64,000 nucleotides of DNA, taken from the NCBI GenBank assembly GCA_020747065.1, contig JAGMVK010000007.1:2294001-2358000 (forward strand). Direction: 5' to 3'. Under the pieces are notes generated by a model that was given only the letters and a program-made list of their open reading frames with translations, was not told the origin of the DNA and searched no databases. The stretch is from Cadophora sp. MPI-SDFR-AT-0126. Lineage: Eukaryota > Ascomycota > Leotiomycetes > Helotiales > Ploettnerulaceae. Below, piece by piece: positions 1-13,431 of the stretch (positions are counted from its first letter, which is position 1; each line of letters starts with the position of its first letter). The position numbers and the translations under genes were made by a program.

Positions 1-3000
1 AGCCAATTGGAGTTCTGCGTTCTCGTCGATTGCGGCCGCGATAGATGGTAGAACAAAACTGTAAATCTGATTTTGAATCTTGATCAGTCCAAGTTGGCTG
101 GACGCGAGTGTAAGCTCCGAACTGCTTTCATCTGGCAAAATTCCGTCAGGCTGGCTGAAGGTCTGTGTGGAGAGGAAGGCCAGTTTGCCCAAGCTTAATT
201 CAATTTTCTTGCTCCACAAGTCCGATTCATGCTTGAGGCCGAGGTCAAGAAGTGCGGTGGAAGCTGTTCCGAGATCACTTTCCCGAGTAACATCGTTGAT
301 CCAGGATACTTTCGCATACTCCGACTTGCTCCGAAGGAATTCTGTCAGATATGTTTGTTCCTCCTCCCATTCATCCAGCAGTTGTTCCATCAATCCCTCG
401 TCAATTTCGTGTTCGAACAATGCCTTCGCCCACTTAGCGCCAAATTTTGTAAAGAGTCGGTGAACTGAATCCTTCATTTGCTTGGACCGAGCTACCAGAT
501 ATTCAACATCCTCATCGCTAAGACCAGGTTGTCGGGATTGTACACGGCTTGAATCCAACTCCCACAGTAATAGGCGTGCTAGAACTGGTAGAATCTCATG
601 TTTCTCGGCCAAAATTAGGGCTTTGTCCGCAAGATCCATGTCAGCGGCAAGGCTGCTAAGATGTTTATCCTGCACGTTGCTCAAAGCTGATTCCATCTGG
701 CGTGCTTGCTCTTGGTCCTTTTGCGAAGGTTGCGCTAAGTTCCATCTGATACGCTCGGTATTGGACCGGATAGCTGTATCGATGAGGTCCGGAAATTCGA
801 GTCGAATTTTGTTAACGACTTCGGCGCTTGGGTCGCCCTGCCCAACAGGTCTCGCGATATATTCTCTCAAAAGCATGCCACCTAAATCAACCTGCTTCCT
901 AAGATTTTCGGCGATGAAGAATGTGGACGTCCAGAACTCGGGGAGTCCCTCGTAGCCGGACTTCAATACGCCATGCTCGAGTTGCTCATCCCCGAGATTA
1001 TAGAGGCTCAGGTTGGCTGTTCGAAAGTCAAAGGCGCTCTGTATCGCACCCATTACTAAATCATCAGCCTCGCTTAGGAGGTCCATGACAGATGCATGAT
1101 CTTTCTTGCCGTCTTGATAGGTGTACTTGATGACCTGAAATGCCCAAGGTATTGCAACTTGTATTTTGTAAACACTCTTGATGAACCAATGTCTCACTTC
1201 ATCAATTTCGCCTTTTTCCTTGGACGGTTCGTTCTTCTCGGTCTCGTTGATGTACTCGACGAGCTCGGACATGAGACAACTCTTCTCACCTTCCGGCATA
1301 CGTCTGACAGTATCGTCGTAGCATTTCCACATGGTTGTCGCAGCTGCAATCTTCTCGGCGTCTGCAAGCAGTTGCCATTTCGTAACGCGGTCCAAGGTAA
1401 CTCCACTAGCCTTGAGGTAAATCGCAAGATCTTTCAATAAAGTGGCTCGCTTCTGTAGACTTTGACTGACAGCTAGATTGGGAAGATCTGTCGACACCAA
1501 GATTTCTGCACTGAGTTGCATGGCGGCCTCACCTACGTCGTCAGCTGGAAATTCAAGCTCTGGACGAACTTTGAAGCTGAGAGGATTGTCCTTGATGGCT
1601 CCAAAAAAAACGGCCTGCTTCAATTTGCTTTTAGCACTAACTTGCGGCGTTTCGGTGGACGTCAATTTGATGTTATCGGTGGCAGCCACACGAACTACGC
1701 CGCCCCCCCGAACAATAAGAACTGCTGCAGGGTGTTTTGCCCTGAAACGGCGAGATTTCGTATCAAGCACCTGCGAGGCCCCATGTGGCTCTTCCATACC
1801 AGACCCAACGATCTCAATGTTGATGTCTCGCCGGAAGTCTATCACATCCTCAAATGGCTGTGGGAGGAGATGGCTTTCGGACCGAAGTTGGGTATCTGGG
1901 GATTCGGGTCGCTTGGCGGTCGAAATAACAACAACCGCGCGATCGAAAACCACATACGCCAATAGAGCCGGACGTGGTAGGTACAATCGAGGCTTTGAGG
2001 TTGCATCTCGATTAGCAGGTGTTGTGTAAGATGTAATAGGGCGAATGTCTGTGACCGAGAGTTTTGCATCCTTAAGGTTAACATTGACCAAGAAATAATA
2101 TGAGTTGTTTCTGTGTGTCAGGGAGGTCAACAGCATTAACTTTGTGACGCCCTTTTGATCGCCATGCTGAGGTTCCTCAACCGATGCTGGGATGTATGTG
2201 AAATCATGGATTTCGAAGCCCTCAATGAGCAAGTCGCTCAGTGCAGGGTTTGCGTCTTTGATAGCCATGACGATCACCTCCCGACCTTCAGCATCTCCAC
2301 TGATATCTGCATGCCCACCTCGGTGTATGTTCCAGGATTGTAATTTGCCCTTGGTCGTCGCCAGCACTATGCTCCGCTCTCCAACCTTATTGTCTTGCCG
2401 TCCTGCTCTAACCGCAGCAATGTCTCCACGCCAAGCAGAGCTCGACAAAGCATTCCGTAAGCTGCCGAAGAAACTACCATTGGCTGGTCCGCTTCCACCT
2501 CGAAGAAATTGGACGGAAATAGCAGGTCTCCCTTGGCCATCTCGAACAGCCATATAAGCAATTCTTCCAGTGCTGAAAGCAAGCACGAAACCGGCGGTTT
2601 CAGCATTCAGAATTTGAATAACGGTCTCGCCAGATATCATTCCAGGTATTGATAGTTCTACCCCATTCCGCTGAAGTCTGAGGTCCAGAGTCGCCGCGCT
2701 AGAAACTGATTCCCAGTACGTTATCTTGCCGCTTGTCGGAATAACAACCACGAGTCCAGGCTCTGTAGATGATGCCGAATGAGAAACGAGAGATCCAAGT
2801 GGGAGGGGGTCGGAGGCACGTTTTGAAGGCTGTGGAAGAGCAAATGTGAAGGTTTCGGGGGATTGCATGTTAGCAGCGTATGGCCACACAATCGCGTGGG
2901 TATGTGTGAGGGTAAGAGCGTAGCCATTTTCTGAGTAGATGGCACCATGTTGATGAACTACTCCCTTTGTTAGAAAAATTCTCCCAAATATTGCAAGGTG

Positions 3001-3444
3001 TACGCACCTGTGCTGTCTGCGCGCAGTAGATCTGGCAGAGCAGGAAGCTTGCTAACAGTATACGTATCGTTCGAGGTCTATGCATCGCAGAATTAGCTTG
3101 GTGCTCCGGCAATTTCGTGAAGGGGATCCTACAAGCACGCTGCTCCCGTCTCCCTTTGTATTTCGTTCTCCTGATCTCGACTTCTTTCCTCTAACTGCGA
3201 TCTCCCGTTGTAACCCAATAGATTCCCCTGCGCTCCCCGGCCGAGCAAGACTGGCAACCATCGAGTTCCTAGTTTCCTCCATCTCAGGGGTAGCTCCAGG
3301 GGGTACAAATGTCTGGTCATTCAGTCTCTGCCGCTTTCCCTTTGGTGCGCTGAGACTACCTTCGTTCGAGGAAGGTCTTGGGCGTCGCCGAGAGGTTCTG
3401 GTGGGTTGTTGCGGTGGCGCGCCATTTGTTGGGGAGTGGAACAT
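1..3444 (-). CDS. NUP133: Nucleoporin Nup133 (3' end cut by window edge)
   Basis: Scaffold nucleoporin of the Y-complex (Nup84/Nup107 complex) of the nuclear pore. Exons read 3444-3133, 3077-3008 and 2930-1, with introns of 55 and 77 bp. Together they give 1104 residues with no stop; fungal Nup133 is usually about 1200-1400 residues, so the C-terminal part lies outside. The first 100 residues are a disordered, Arg/Ser/Pro-rich tail starting MFHSPTNGAPPQQ. The region after that (about residue 105 to 550) fits the Nup133 N-terminal beta-propeller, with segments such as ENGYALTLTHTHAIVWPY after the second intron. The rest is helical, as in the Nup133/Nup155-like C-terminal domain. I checked the third exon codon by codon for stops and found none. 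The 5' end faces the AFG1-type gene across about 635 bp. Confidence 0.88.
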
Positions 3445-4079
3445 CGCGGCGACAATAAAGGTGTACAGGAAGGAGCTATCTTAAGCTCAAGACTGGATCC
3501 ACGCAATAGTTTGATGGCATCCAGGGATCGAAGGCGATGCTGACTTGTTCACGTTGTCTTTGTTGACATGGAAGGCAGATTTTACGAGAGAGCTGGCTGG
3601 CAATATTTCGCGCTAGATAAAGGCGGTCAACTACGTGGTGAGCTCTGCACCTCACGAAACGAACATCTTCTGCAATAGTCAATAGCACATTCAATTTTAA
3701 CTACTTGTGCTTTTCGCATTCACGACGAGTTCTTGATCATTTAAATTTCTATGTTTGCATCTCTGAAGTCTAAAGCTTTCACCTCTGGATTTTCAGTAAA
3801 GATCTAGTTTGCCAAGAGGAAGGATCCATTCGCCATGATTCTACCCTTCAGGATTGGAGGTGCAGAGACAAGTAGGCAGAACAGCCCGGAAATAAATAAA
3901 CTTATGGTTTCTAAGAAGAGACATCCCATACTCATAAAGAGCTTAGGTAGGAAGAAGGTAAACCAGAAATATAAGAACACGTGACCTTAGCTCAAGAAGC
4001 TGCGACCCCTTCAAGCTCGGTTCGATGTTGACGTCGTCGATTTGCTTCTCCATGTTTCTGGATAGTACTGATTCCTGCC
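3445..4079. other. Divergent intergenic region, NUP133 / AFG1
   Basis: About 635 bp between two divergent start codons; it should carry both promoters. I see short ORFs only and no recognisable RNA gene or element. An ATG at 4052 lies upstream of the AFG1 start, in another frame, and its reading frame overlaps the true start, so it could act as an upstream ORF if transcribed. Confidence 0.5.
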
Positions 4080-6344
4080 ATGCCACCACCATTACCAACT
4101 GCAGCGAGTACCAGTCTTACAATTTCCAATCCTCTGGTACTTTATCGATCTTTACTGGCAACGAAAATAATCGATCCTGACCCGGCACAACACAGACTAG
4201 CTCTTGAGCTTCAGAAAATCTAGTAAGTCTCACCATCGCAAGTACATATTTCACTTTGAAATCTACTTGCCATGGAAGCAGGTACTCCTTTATGTTTCAG
4301 AAGATCATTTTGCTAATTTCCCTGCAGTCTAAGGTTAAAGGACTACTCACCAAAAGCCGAATATGGCACACGACTCAAGGCGATTAGCCAAGCAATTGAG
4401 GATGTTCCAAAGCCAAAAGATGACGACTCGATAGCAGTTCCCGGTCATCCATTGCGAAGAAACCCTCTCTTTGCCCATTTGTTTCCCAGACAGGAGACAG
4501 ACTCACTTGCTCTGACAAGAATCCTTACGAGTCATGAAGCGGCCATGGATATCGACTCGCCAAAAGGGATGCTACTTCATGGAGAAGTGGGCACCGGGAA
4601 ATCCATGTTGTTTGACCTTCTTGCCGATAGCCTTCCGAACAAGAAGAAGAGGCGATGGCATTTCAATACTTTCATGCTGGAGACTTTGGCAAGACTGGAG
4701 CAGCTTCGTCTGACTCGTTCCAATAGTAGCATATCCGGAGCAAATAACGAGCATTCTTTAGTTTGGTTGGCAAAAGACATGGTAGAGCAGACCCCGATCT
4801 TATTCTTAGACGAGTTCCAGTTACCAGATAGAGCAGCGAGCAAGATTCTGAGCAATCTTTTCACAGCATTCTTTCAATTAGGCGGCGTGCTCATTGCAAC
4901 CTCAAATCGTATGCCGGACGAGCTGGCAAAAGCAAGTGGTATGGATTTTGCTGCACAATCTCACGGCGGACTCGTGCGGGGCTTGTTTGGGTTCGGTAGT
5001 AGAGGCAAGATTTCCATGTTCCCGACGAACGACGAGTATGCAGGATTTGTAGAAGTGTTGAAAGCGAGATGTGAGATCTGGAACATGGAGGGCGGCCGAG
5101 ACTATAGACGAAGAGAGACGGAAACTATCAACGAGGAAGAAGCCGAGGTCGTGGAAACTATGAGGCAAGAAATGATTGGGGGGTTTGCAAAGCACGACGA
5201 GCTTGTCTTGGGACTAGAGACTCTGGTCACGAGATCGAAGGCAGATACTGAAGCGGCGATTCGCGAAGACGAGGCGAAATTGAATCAAAGGACTACTCCC
5301 AAAAACTACCTGCTACTGAGTATGGACTCCGAAGACCAGTGGCAAGATGCGATCCGAGAAACTTTACCCTTGGACACGCCTGGGATCATCCCATGGCAGT
5401 CCAGAACACTTCAAGTCTTCGGCCGCAAAGTACCAGTTCCACGTTGTCTAGAAGGCGTGACTTCGTGGCCATTTACAGATCTTTGTGGGGGGATGTTTGG
5501 TCCAGCAGACTACATCACTATGGCTTCCACATTTCACACCTTCATTCTTGATGAAGTTCCTATATTGACTTTGATGCAAAAGAATGAAGCAAGACGACTG
5601 ATTACGCTTCTTGACGCTCTATATGAGGCCCGATGTAAGCTTCTCATCAGAGCGGAAGCCGGTCCAGATGAATTGTTCTTCCCAGAAACCAATATTCTGG
5701 CTGGAGTCACAGCATCAGACGCAAGAAGGGAAGGCAACGATGGTGGCGATGCTGTGTACCCAGAAACTCTCTCGGAAATTTATCAAGACCAAACATCTCC
5801 TTTCCGGCCCAACGTCTCATCATACACGGATGCCACGAAGACGGGATATGATCCCGATGAAGATTCCGACTTCGGACCTGTCCCTGGCAAGGCCGGTGAG
5901 ATTGGACGAAAAGTCGACTTTGGCATGACCAGCTCCTTTACTGGAGAAGACGAGAGGTTTGCATACAAGCGAGCACGGAGTCGCCTATGGGAGATGTGTG
6001 GAGCTAGGTGGCATGCTAGATCACATCCAGGCTGGTGGAGGCCATTGCCTGTTGAAGTTCGGAGGTGGGAGCGCGCTTCCTCGAATTCGTCTTCTTCTCA
6101 AGAGCCCATGGAGATCAAGGGAGATGTAAAGATGGGCGAGTCGAATATACTCGATAAGCCGGCTGGCCTGCAGGGGAAGGAGCTCGAGGAGAGGGAGCCC
6201 GCTAAGAGTCCATTTAGAGAGGAACGCGATCCGCCTCCCGAGTTTGGGGTATGGCATGCTTGGGGGATAACGAAGTGGGGAAAGAAAGCTGGAGCTTGGG
6301 GACAAGGTCCTGAAGGCCTCGATGCCCGGAAGGGTAAGAAATGA
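4080..6344 (+). CDS. AFG1: AFG1/LACE1-family mitochondrial AAA-type ATPase
   Basis: AFG1-family ATPases sit in mitochondria and help turn over respiratory-chain subunits. Two exons, 4080-4222 and 4328-6344, give 719 residues. The 105-bp intron is needed to join the N-terminal part (NPLVLYRSLLATKIIDPDPAQ) to LRLKDYSPKAEYG, both typical of the family. Walker A is GEVGTGKS (Lys139). Walker B is ILFLDEFQ (Asp209), followed by LPD, close to the family's DEFQVTD. The length is above the roughly 450-600 residues of yeast and animal members. The excess lies in an acidic segment around residues 500-560 and a charged C-terminal tail that keeps Trp-rich stretches. No clear cleavable presequence is visible, though the first 30 residues lack acidic residues. 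The alternative upstream ATG at 4052 is out of frame. Confidence 0.87.
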
Positions 6345-6640
6345 AGTAGATTCGAGCAGAAAACCTAAACAATTATATTCCTGCTCTGCCTTGCTCCTGC
6401 TGTCTAGTTTCACTTGTCTTTCATTCATAAAGTAGTTAGTGAGCCATGTCGCACAGTGCACGAGTTCGGTGAGTTGAGATCCGGCTTACTAGCTGTTGCC
6501 AGCATCGTGAAGGGCTCTCGCTTACGGTGTTTATGTTCTCCAGCACCTTTACTTTAATCACTCTTTTGCCCCCGACTCAACTCTTCCTGTCAATCTAGGC
6601 GCATGTCACTTTCAATTCAGATCTTCTCCATCCATCCAAG
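6345..6640. other. Intergenic, 3' of AFG1
   Basis: About 300 bp with no gene seen. It leads into the accessory block with the two relic secreted-protein genes. Confidence 0.4.
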
Positions 6641-7395
6641 ATGAAGCTCATCAGCTATCTGAGCCACGAGGTATTGCTCATGTCAACCATTCTCCTTATC
6701 CTCAGCATCGCGTGCCCAGGTCCAGCCCAAAACTCAGAAACCAACACTGCTGTCCCGGATGGCTACCTCATTTCTCTTCTTGGCATGACTAGTACTATCG
6801 ATGGCATGTCAATCAATATATCACACCGGTACAGTCCAAGAGATCTGTGTGAAGCTGGCCGTGGACAACACATCCTTTGACTTCCGCGGGTCAGCAATGG
6901 AGCCAAGGCTGGCCTACTCGTAAAAGCGAGCCTTTCTACTATCTCTGCACACAGATGTACTGTACAAGTGATTCAGACTCTAATATGTCCAGTATGCGAA
7001 CATATACAAGTTTGATTGCCTACCAATCTCTGACCAAAAGAGGAAGAGTCCACACAGACGACATCTGGGGCGGCGTCGCTATCTCAGAGCGCTGAGTGTT
7101 CCAGCAAGATGTTGGGCTAAGCTCATAGCTGCGCTAGCATCACTTGCTCTTGGTACTCTGCCCTCTATCTATGCAACAACGTATTGTTATGAGATGGGCT
7201 CTAGCTACTCTTCTGAGTCAGGCTACCTTGAAGATCTCTTCAAAGAGTAGACTAGAGATTATCCTGGGTAAAAGTCAATGCTGATCATATCACAGAATCA
7301 TGGTTACTGACTGCAAACCTAGCGATGACTGGACTGGGGACCGGGAGACTGACACTGACAACTACAACGTAATTGTCAGAGAGAACCAATGCTAG
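6641..7395 (+). pseudogene. Relic of a cysteine-containing small secreted protein, copy 1
   Basis: The 5' end encodes a hydrophobic signal-like N terminus (MKLISYLSHEVLLMSTILLI, then LSIACPGPAQN). The 3' end encodes a C terminus ending DNYNVIVRENQC and stop. In between, a segment reads SCASITCSWYSALYLCNN and ends at a GT splice-like signal. These three blocks lie in different frames. Stops interrupt the possible joins: a TAA just before the SCASITC block and a TAG after SGYLEDLFKE. The layout (signal peptide, paired Cys block ending LCN, terminal VIVR..C) matches the second copy 0.6 kb downstream, so the two are probably paralogues. Proteins of this shape are common among uncharacterised secreted proteins of plant- and insect-associated ascomycetes. 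I infer loss of function; unusual splicing could rescue part of it. Function unknown. Confidence 0.55.
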
Positions 7396-7969
7396 AAACT
7401 GGCTTCTACTGGTAGACGTGCTAGTATGGCATGGTTTTCTTGTTTGCTTCTGGTGATAGAACGCCAGCGGCGAGGATTGATGGGCAAGATGTAATTCCGT
7501 CAGTCTACATTCAATCATACTTCAATGATATGCCTTTCTGAACTCGCATCGCACTTGCCAGCTCATCATGATACACAATATAGACCCGTGATGTGTCGGA
7601 GTTTGAAGTGCTCGAATATTCAAACATATTCAGATTTGCAGATCGTGAGCCCCTTTCGACCTTCTCATCAATTTCAAAGTACTTAATCAGCGGCCCTCGC
7701 CTCAGTGACTGGGTGAGTCTTTCGAATTGATATACCATTGCCCTCGGAGTGATCTGAATGTGCTCAACATTTCAAGCCGCAATCTCGCCACCAAGTTCAC
7801 TTATTCAGTACCCCGACCCTCCTCATTCAGAACAATCGCTTCTAGTTCCAAAACCTTTACATCAATAAGTACTTATACCTACTACTAGTTCTGCTCACCA
7901 AAAACTTCCCCTGTTTCTCCCATCCCGCCCAAAACCGCATCTCATCTAGCTCACTTGGAATCCTCAACG

Positions 7970-8792
7970 ATGAAGCCCGCCACCCTTTTCACAAACATCA
8001 TCACCCTAGTTCTTTTCATAATATCAACTACTGCACTCGCAGCTCCCAGGATATCATAAGACTGTCCCATCACACCGCTCCGCATAACAGGCACCATGAG
8101 CGATGGCATACTAGTAAACCACACTGGAACGATCGAGGAAATTATGTCTCAAATCTCGGCTGAGAAGCCTAGCTCAGATGCCCCTGATAGTACCATTGTA
8201 AAGGAAGGGCGAGCTGTTCTTCAAGCTCGCAATGATGTAAGTTGATTGCTTTCGAAATACTCTCGTGCATCCTGATCGACAGGGCTGTGAGATGGGCAGT
8301 ATGAATCTGATATAGCTATACTGGCCAATGAAGACAAGCTCCTCTGTATCCCAGTTCCAGGCCACGACTGGAAATACGCACGAGATTATACGATCAAGGA
8401 CGGAATCGAGTACTTGAATAGCCTTCGCAACGCCATATGTTGGGTCCAACCCTTAAGCTGCACCCGGATCAGCTGTTCATACGATAGTGCGATTTTCCTG
8501 TAAGTAAAAATCCTTTATATACGCCCGTTGCAAGGCGCAGTCTGCTAATGTGCTGATCTTGTAGATGCAACGATGTAAGTAGACTCTGCACATATCTGTC
8601 GTATCAAGCTAATGTTTTCCCTCACAAGAACCATTTCACAATCGGTCCGAAGTGCAGCTACGTAGCAGACTATGCTCGTAGGTTAAGAGGAGCTGCCTCG
8701 ATCATGAGATGTTTCCAAATGGATGGAATACTGGTGGTCAGGTCTTTGATAAGCATGGATATAGTGTAATTGTACGGATGGATGAGTGCTAG
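7970..8792 (+). pseudogene. Relic of a cysteine-containing small secreted protein, copy 2
   Basis: The start encodes a clear signal peptide (MKPATLFTNIITLVLFIIST, then TALAAPRIS), but codon 30 is TAA (8057-8059). The same frame stays open beyond it to a splice donor at 8237. Splice signals then define exons 8300-8499, a 10-nt micro-exon 8565-8574 and a last exon from 8629, with introns of 63, 65 and 54 bp. The exons encode CWVQPLSCTRISCSYDSAIF, then LCND, then NHFTIGPKCSYVADYA, a typical small secreted-protein core. The last exon slips frame near 8690: the natural C terminus GGQVFDKHGYSVIVRMDEC lies in another frame and ends at 8792. One premature stop and one frameshift make this a probable pseudogene. 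It matches copy 1 in order and in its end (VIVR..C). Function unknown; not a known toxin by anything I can see. Confidence 0.65.
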
Positions 8793-9083
8793 TTTTAGAT
8801 ATTAGGATACATCCTCGAATCAATTCTAGGTAGGTGTAGGAGAATATAGTCTGGTCTTTGCCACTGCTATCTCAGGTTCGATGCCTTGTGACTGTTTCCT
8901 GTTGAGTGACACCCGGCCCATCGTCAAGAGGTAAAGCCTAGCATTGTTAGAGACATACTCTCGATGGATAGACAGATTGGCCCAGACTAACAACTCACCA
9001 AAATCTGAAATCACACTCTTATATTATAGTGCCTCATTCCACTCACACAACACCTCGAACCATCACTCATCCAACGAACTCTA

Positions 9084-9838
9084 TCAAGGCCCCCCCGCAC
9101 CCGGCGTCCAACTCTCCCCAATCCTCCTCATATCTTCCGCAAACCTCTTACTAGTAATCTTCTTTCCCCCTCGTCCCGTCGGTGGACTATGTTCATCAGG
9201 ATCGAAGAAGGGGTTCTGTAGTAACCGTACGTATGCCGCTTGCATAGCTCTGAAGACCTATTCCCCAGCCAAACTCATTAGCCAGCCCTCTTCTCCTCTT
9301 GCCCTTCCTTTAAGCCTCCCTTTACTCCCTGAATGTATGAATGGAAATATCTTGCAGGACCAACAGAATAGCCAAACTCACCACCTTCATCTCCCCCTCC
9401 CTCAATCCTAACCCGCTTGCTCCTCCCACTACTCCCCCATTCCCACCTCCTGCCACACTCCTCCCCCTCATATCAACAACAACCACAAACCTCACCCCCG
9501 TATTCGTCTCAAACCCATACGCACCTAACCTCTCATCAACAGCATGCAGCAGCCCGAAATCGCCGCTCAACCCCCCGCCCGAGCTCGTATTTATCTTGGA
9601 TCGCGCTTCGAAGATGTCGAGGGTGCTGGAGAGGAGGAGACTGTATTGAAGCGGGGTGAGGAGAGGTTTGCTGGGGGTGCTGGTAGGTGAGGGGGAGGAG
9701 GAGGGGAAGATGGAGATGTGGAGAGGGTTGTTCTGTTGTTGTTAGTCTGCATCGCAATATAAGAGATCCTCGGGAACGGGGAAGCAGTACATTTTTGCCA
9801 ATTACACCTAGGCAGGCTATGGATGGTATCGTAGTCAT
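9084..9838 (-). CDS. TRAPPC2L: TRAPPC2L-like (sedlin-family) TRAPP subunit
   Basis: Sedlin-type longin-fold subunit of the TRAPP complex, which acts as a Rab exchange factor in ER-Golgi and Golgi traffic. Exons 9838-9791, 9732-9385 and 9257-9084 (introns 58 and 127 bp) give 189 residues. Diagnostic parts are the start MTTIPSIACLGVIGKNNNPL, the middle DFGLLHAVDERLGAYGFETN followed by TGVRFVVVVDMRGR, and the end (VFRAMQAAYVRLLQNPFF, then GKKITSKRFAEDMRRIGESW). Animal homologues are about 140 residues. The extra length here is in Ser/Pro-rich and Gly-rich loops (about residues 25-45 and 110-130). The first exon is only 16 codons, and both junctions restore conserved sequence without a shift. Close relatives are Trs20/TRAPPC2; the DERL..YG..TNTG pattern favours the TRAPPC2L branch. 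Confidence 0.82.
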
Positions 9839-10159
9839 TATTTCGGGTTTGTGTCGTGTTGTGGTTTTGCAGAAGAGGGATTGAGGTGTTGACTTGAGGT
9901 TGATGTGGAGCCGAGATTTGGTGTTGGGTTCAGCCTCGTAGCCTTGTCGTGGATCGCAATCGAGAATGGTGATCTTTCGAATTGATGTTGAGAAATCCAC
10001 AACGGGAAACTAAGCAAATTTCTCGGCCTTCTTACGTCTGTAATATTTGCAGCTCGTCATATCATACACCTAGCTAGAATCTCGTGAAATATGAAAGGTC
10101 ATAGCAAGCCATAGGTGCCACTCATAGCAGTCATCTAGATCCAGAGTCTAGGAAAAGTC

Positions 10160-11423
10160 TCACTCATCACCACTTGACACCTCTGTCTCCTCCAGAGCTC
10201 TCAGAACCTCCTCGACCTCTTTCGGATCACTGATTCCCCAGACACCACCGCCCTTGACCGTATCTCTTCCCCTCATGCCAACCTCTTTACCAACCAAATT
10301 CCTTCCAACCTTCCCGGGACCAATGCCAATCCACCTCCTGACATTCTGCTCCTGGTCAAGGTACTTGATGCTATCCCACCACCTCACAGTCTCCACGCAC
10401 TGTCTCGCCCATAGATCTTTCAAATCCTCTTTACTTGTAAACGGCCTTGCACTAACGTTACTCACGCACTCCATAATCCCGGGAAACGTAACAATATCCT
10501 CATTCTCCCTTCCCTTAACTCTGCTTTTCCCCTCGAGCAATCTCTTCATAGCCGTCGCCGCCGGTTTCATCAATGGGCTATGAAAAGGACTGTCGCTCTT
10601 CAACCTAACCGCCCTCGGATCATGACCACCAAACTGCCGTACATGCGTCAACAGCGTCCTAATCCTCTCAATATTCCCACTCAGCACAATCTGATTCTTG
10701 CTATTGATATTCGCAATGAGGACTTGCTGGATAGGCGGGACATCTTCCGCGCTCTCCGACTTCGAACCAGCGCTGTGGTGTCCGAGAAATTCGTAGATCG
10801 CTTCGATGAGAGGGAGGAGGTGGTCTGGCTCCGTGACGAGTGCTACCATGCCGTACTCTCCGCCGTGCTCTAAACACGCCTTCCTTGAACAATCCGCCAT
10901 AACCTCAGCTCGTTTCCGGACAAGATGCAGACTATCCTCGAATGACACAAACCCGCCAGCGACCAAGGCCGCAAACTCGCCCAGCGAATGCCCCAGAGTC
11001 ACATCTACCCTTTCCGATGGCTTGAAACCGAATTCTTGTTCTAGTATGCTGAGAATGAGTATCGAGGAGGACATGATCGCTGGTTGGGCGTTCTCGGTAG
11101 CTGTGAGTGTGGAATTGGGGCCTTCTTCGATTATTTTGGAGAGTTTGTAGCCGAGGAGGTGGTCAATTTCTTCGACGAGTGGTTTGGCTGTTGAGGGGAA
11201 GGCTTCGAGCCATGGTGTTAGCATGCCGACTTTTTGCACGCCTTGGCCTGGAGGTAACTGTTAGCAGTTGTTCTATTTTACGATCGATTCTCTGCTTGCT
11301 GAGGGATAACATACCTGGGAAGAACAATGCTGTCCGAGGCCGGGAAGGTGAGCTTTTATTGGAGGAATGCCGGGCTTGTTGTCGTGTACGAGGAAGTATG
11401 AATTGTTTTCTGTTGAAAGGCAT
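10160..11423 (-). CDS. MCT1: Malonyl-CoA:ACP transacylase, mitochondrial
   Basis: Transfers malonyl groups from CoA to acyl carrier protein in mitochondrial type II fatty-acid synthesis, which feeds lipoate production. Exons 11423-11315 and 11247-10160 (67-bp intron) give 398 residues. The intron splits the conserved N-terminal ALFFPGQGVQKVGM. The catalytic Ser is in GHSLGE (Ser124), and the catalytic His is in SPFHSPLM (His259). An Arg/Lys-rich, acid-free leader (MPFNRKQFILPRTRQQARHS) precedes the domain and fits a mitochondrial presequence. An in-frame ATG at 11504 would add 27 residues that look less like a presequence, so I prefer 11423. The Pro..Gln segment ENAQPAIM and the C-terminal WIGIGPGKVGRNL also match the family. 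TRAPPC2L lies downstream on the same strand with a separate promoter. Confidence 0.9.
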
Positions 11424-12002
11424 TGCACTACCAGCATCCTCGACGATAGATACTCGTCTTGCATGACTGCAAGACTCAGACAAGCCTGTCACAAGCCGCT
11501 TCATATTGGAAGGTTTGAATACCGCTGGCGACTCCAGCCTTGGCGGATTGAACGAGCTTCACGTCCTGCTGGTAAATGTTGTTGCTGCTCCGTGGAGCAG
11601 AAGTCTTGTCATGTTCTGGGAGTCGGAGTCGCGAGGCTGTCTCGGAGCTTTGAAAGAAGATCGTTCCATCTAGCCGCGGAACTTTGACCCCAGACTGTCC
11701 CCACACTCGAGCGGGGACCTGGCTGCTGGATGATTGTTAGTGGCGACGAATTGTCTTGGCATAGGGTATTTTGAGGGGCTGTTTTGGTCTTGTGGAGGGG
11801 AAATGACTGATTGTAGATTGTGGCCAATACAGACGATTGTGATTGACGGTAGGAAAGTTGAAGACGGAGATGCATATCAATGGTGTTTCCAAACAGTGGT
11901 ATTTTGTTCTAAGTGTTTTGCCCAGTCCCATACAAAAACCCATACGCCAAACTGCATAATCATGCATAACTTTATCATTTGACTCCATTCCTGTCCAATT
12001 GC
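11424..12002. other. Intergenic, HEM2 3' side / MCT1 promoter
   Basis: About 580 bp between two minus-strand genes. It should hold the HEM2 terminator and the MCT1 promoter. Only scattered short ORFs are visible, none recognisable. Confidence 0.45.
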
Positions 12003-13280
<1,278 letters not shown>

Positions 13281-13431
13281 CTAAGTGTGGAGAATAGTCG
13301 GGAACGTGTAACAGTATCTCTTAGTTGGGATGGCTGGAGAGTTTATCTTGTACTCGAGAAGAAGTGGCGGACGCTTTGCTTTTTCTGACCGATGGCGGGC
13401 GGTCTGGTCCAGTTCCGATGTGGACTTTCGG

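Noticed and set aside
8868..8884. tRNA B-box-like string (AGGTTCGATGCC)
   Set aside because: No matching A box, acceptor stem or anticodon arm could be folded around it on either strand.
11424..11504. MCT1 start at the earlier ATG (11504)
   Set aside because: The added 27 residues contain acidic residues and look less like a mitochondrial presequence than the segment starting at 11423; not excluded.
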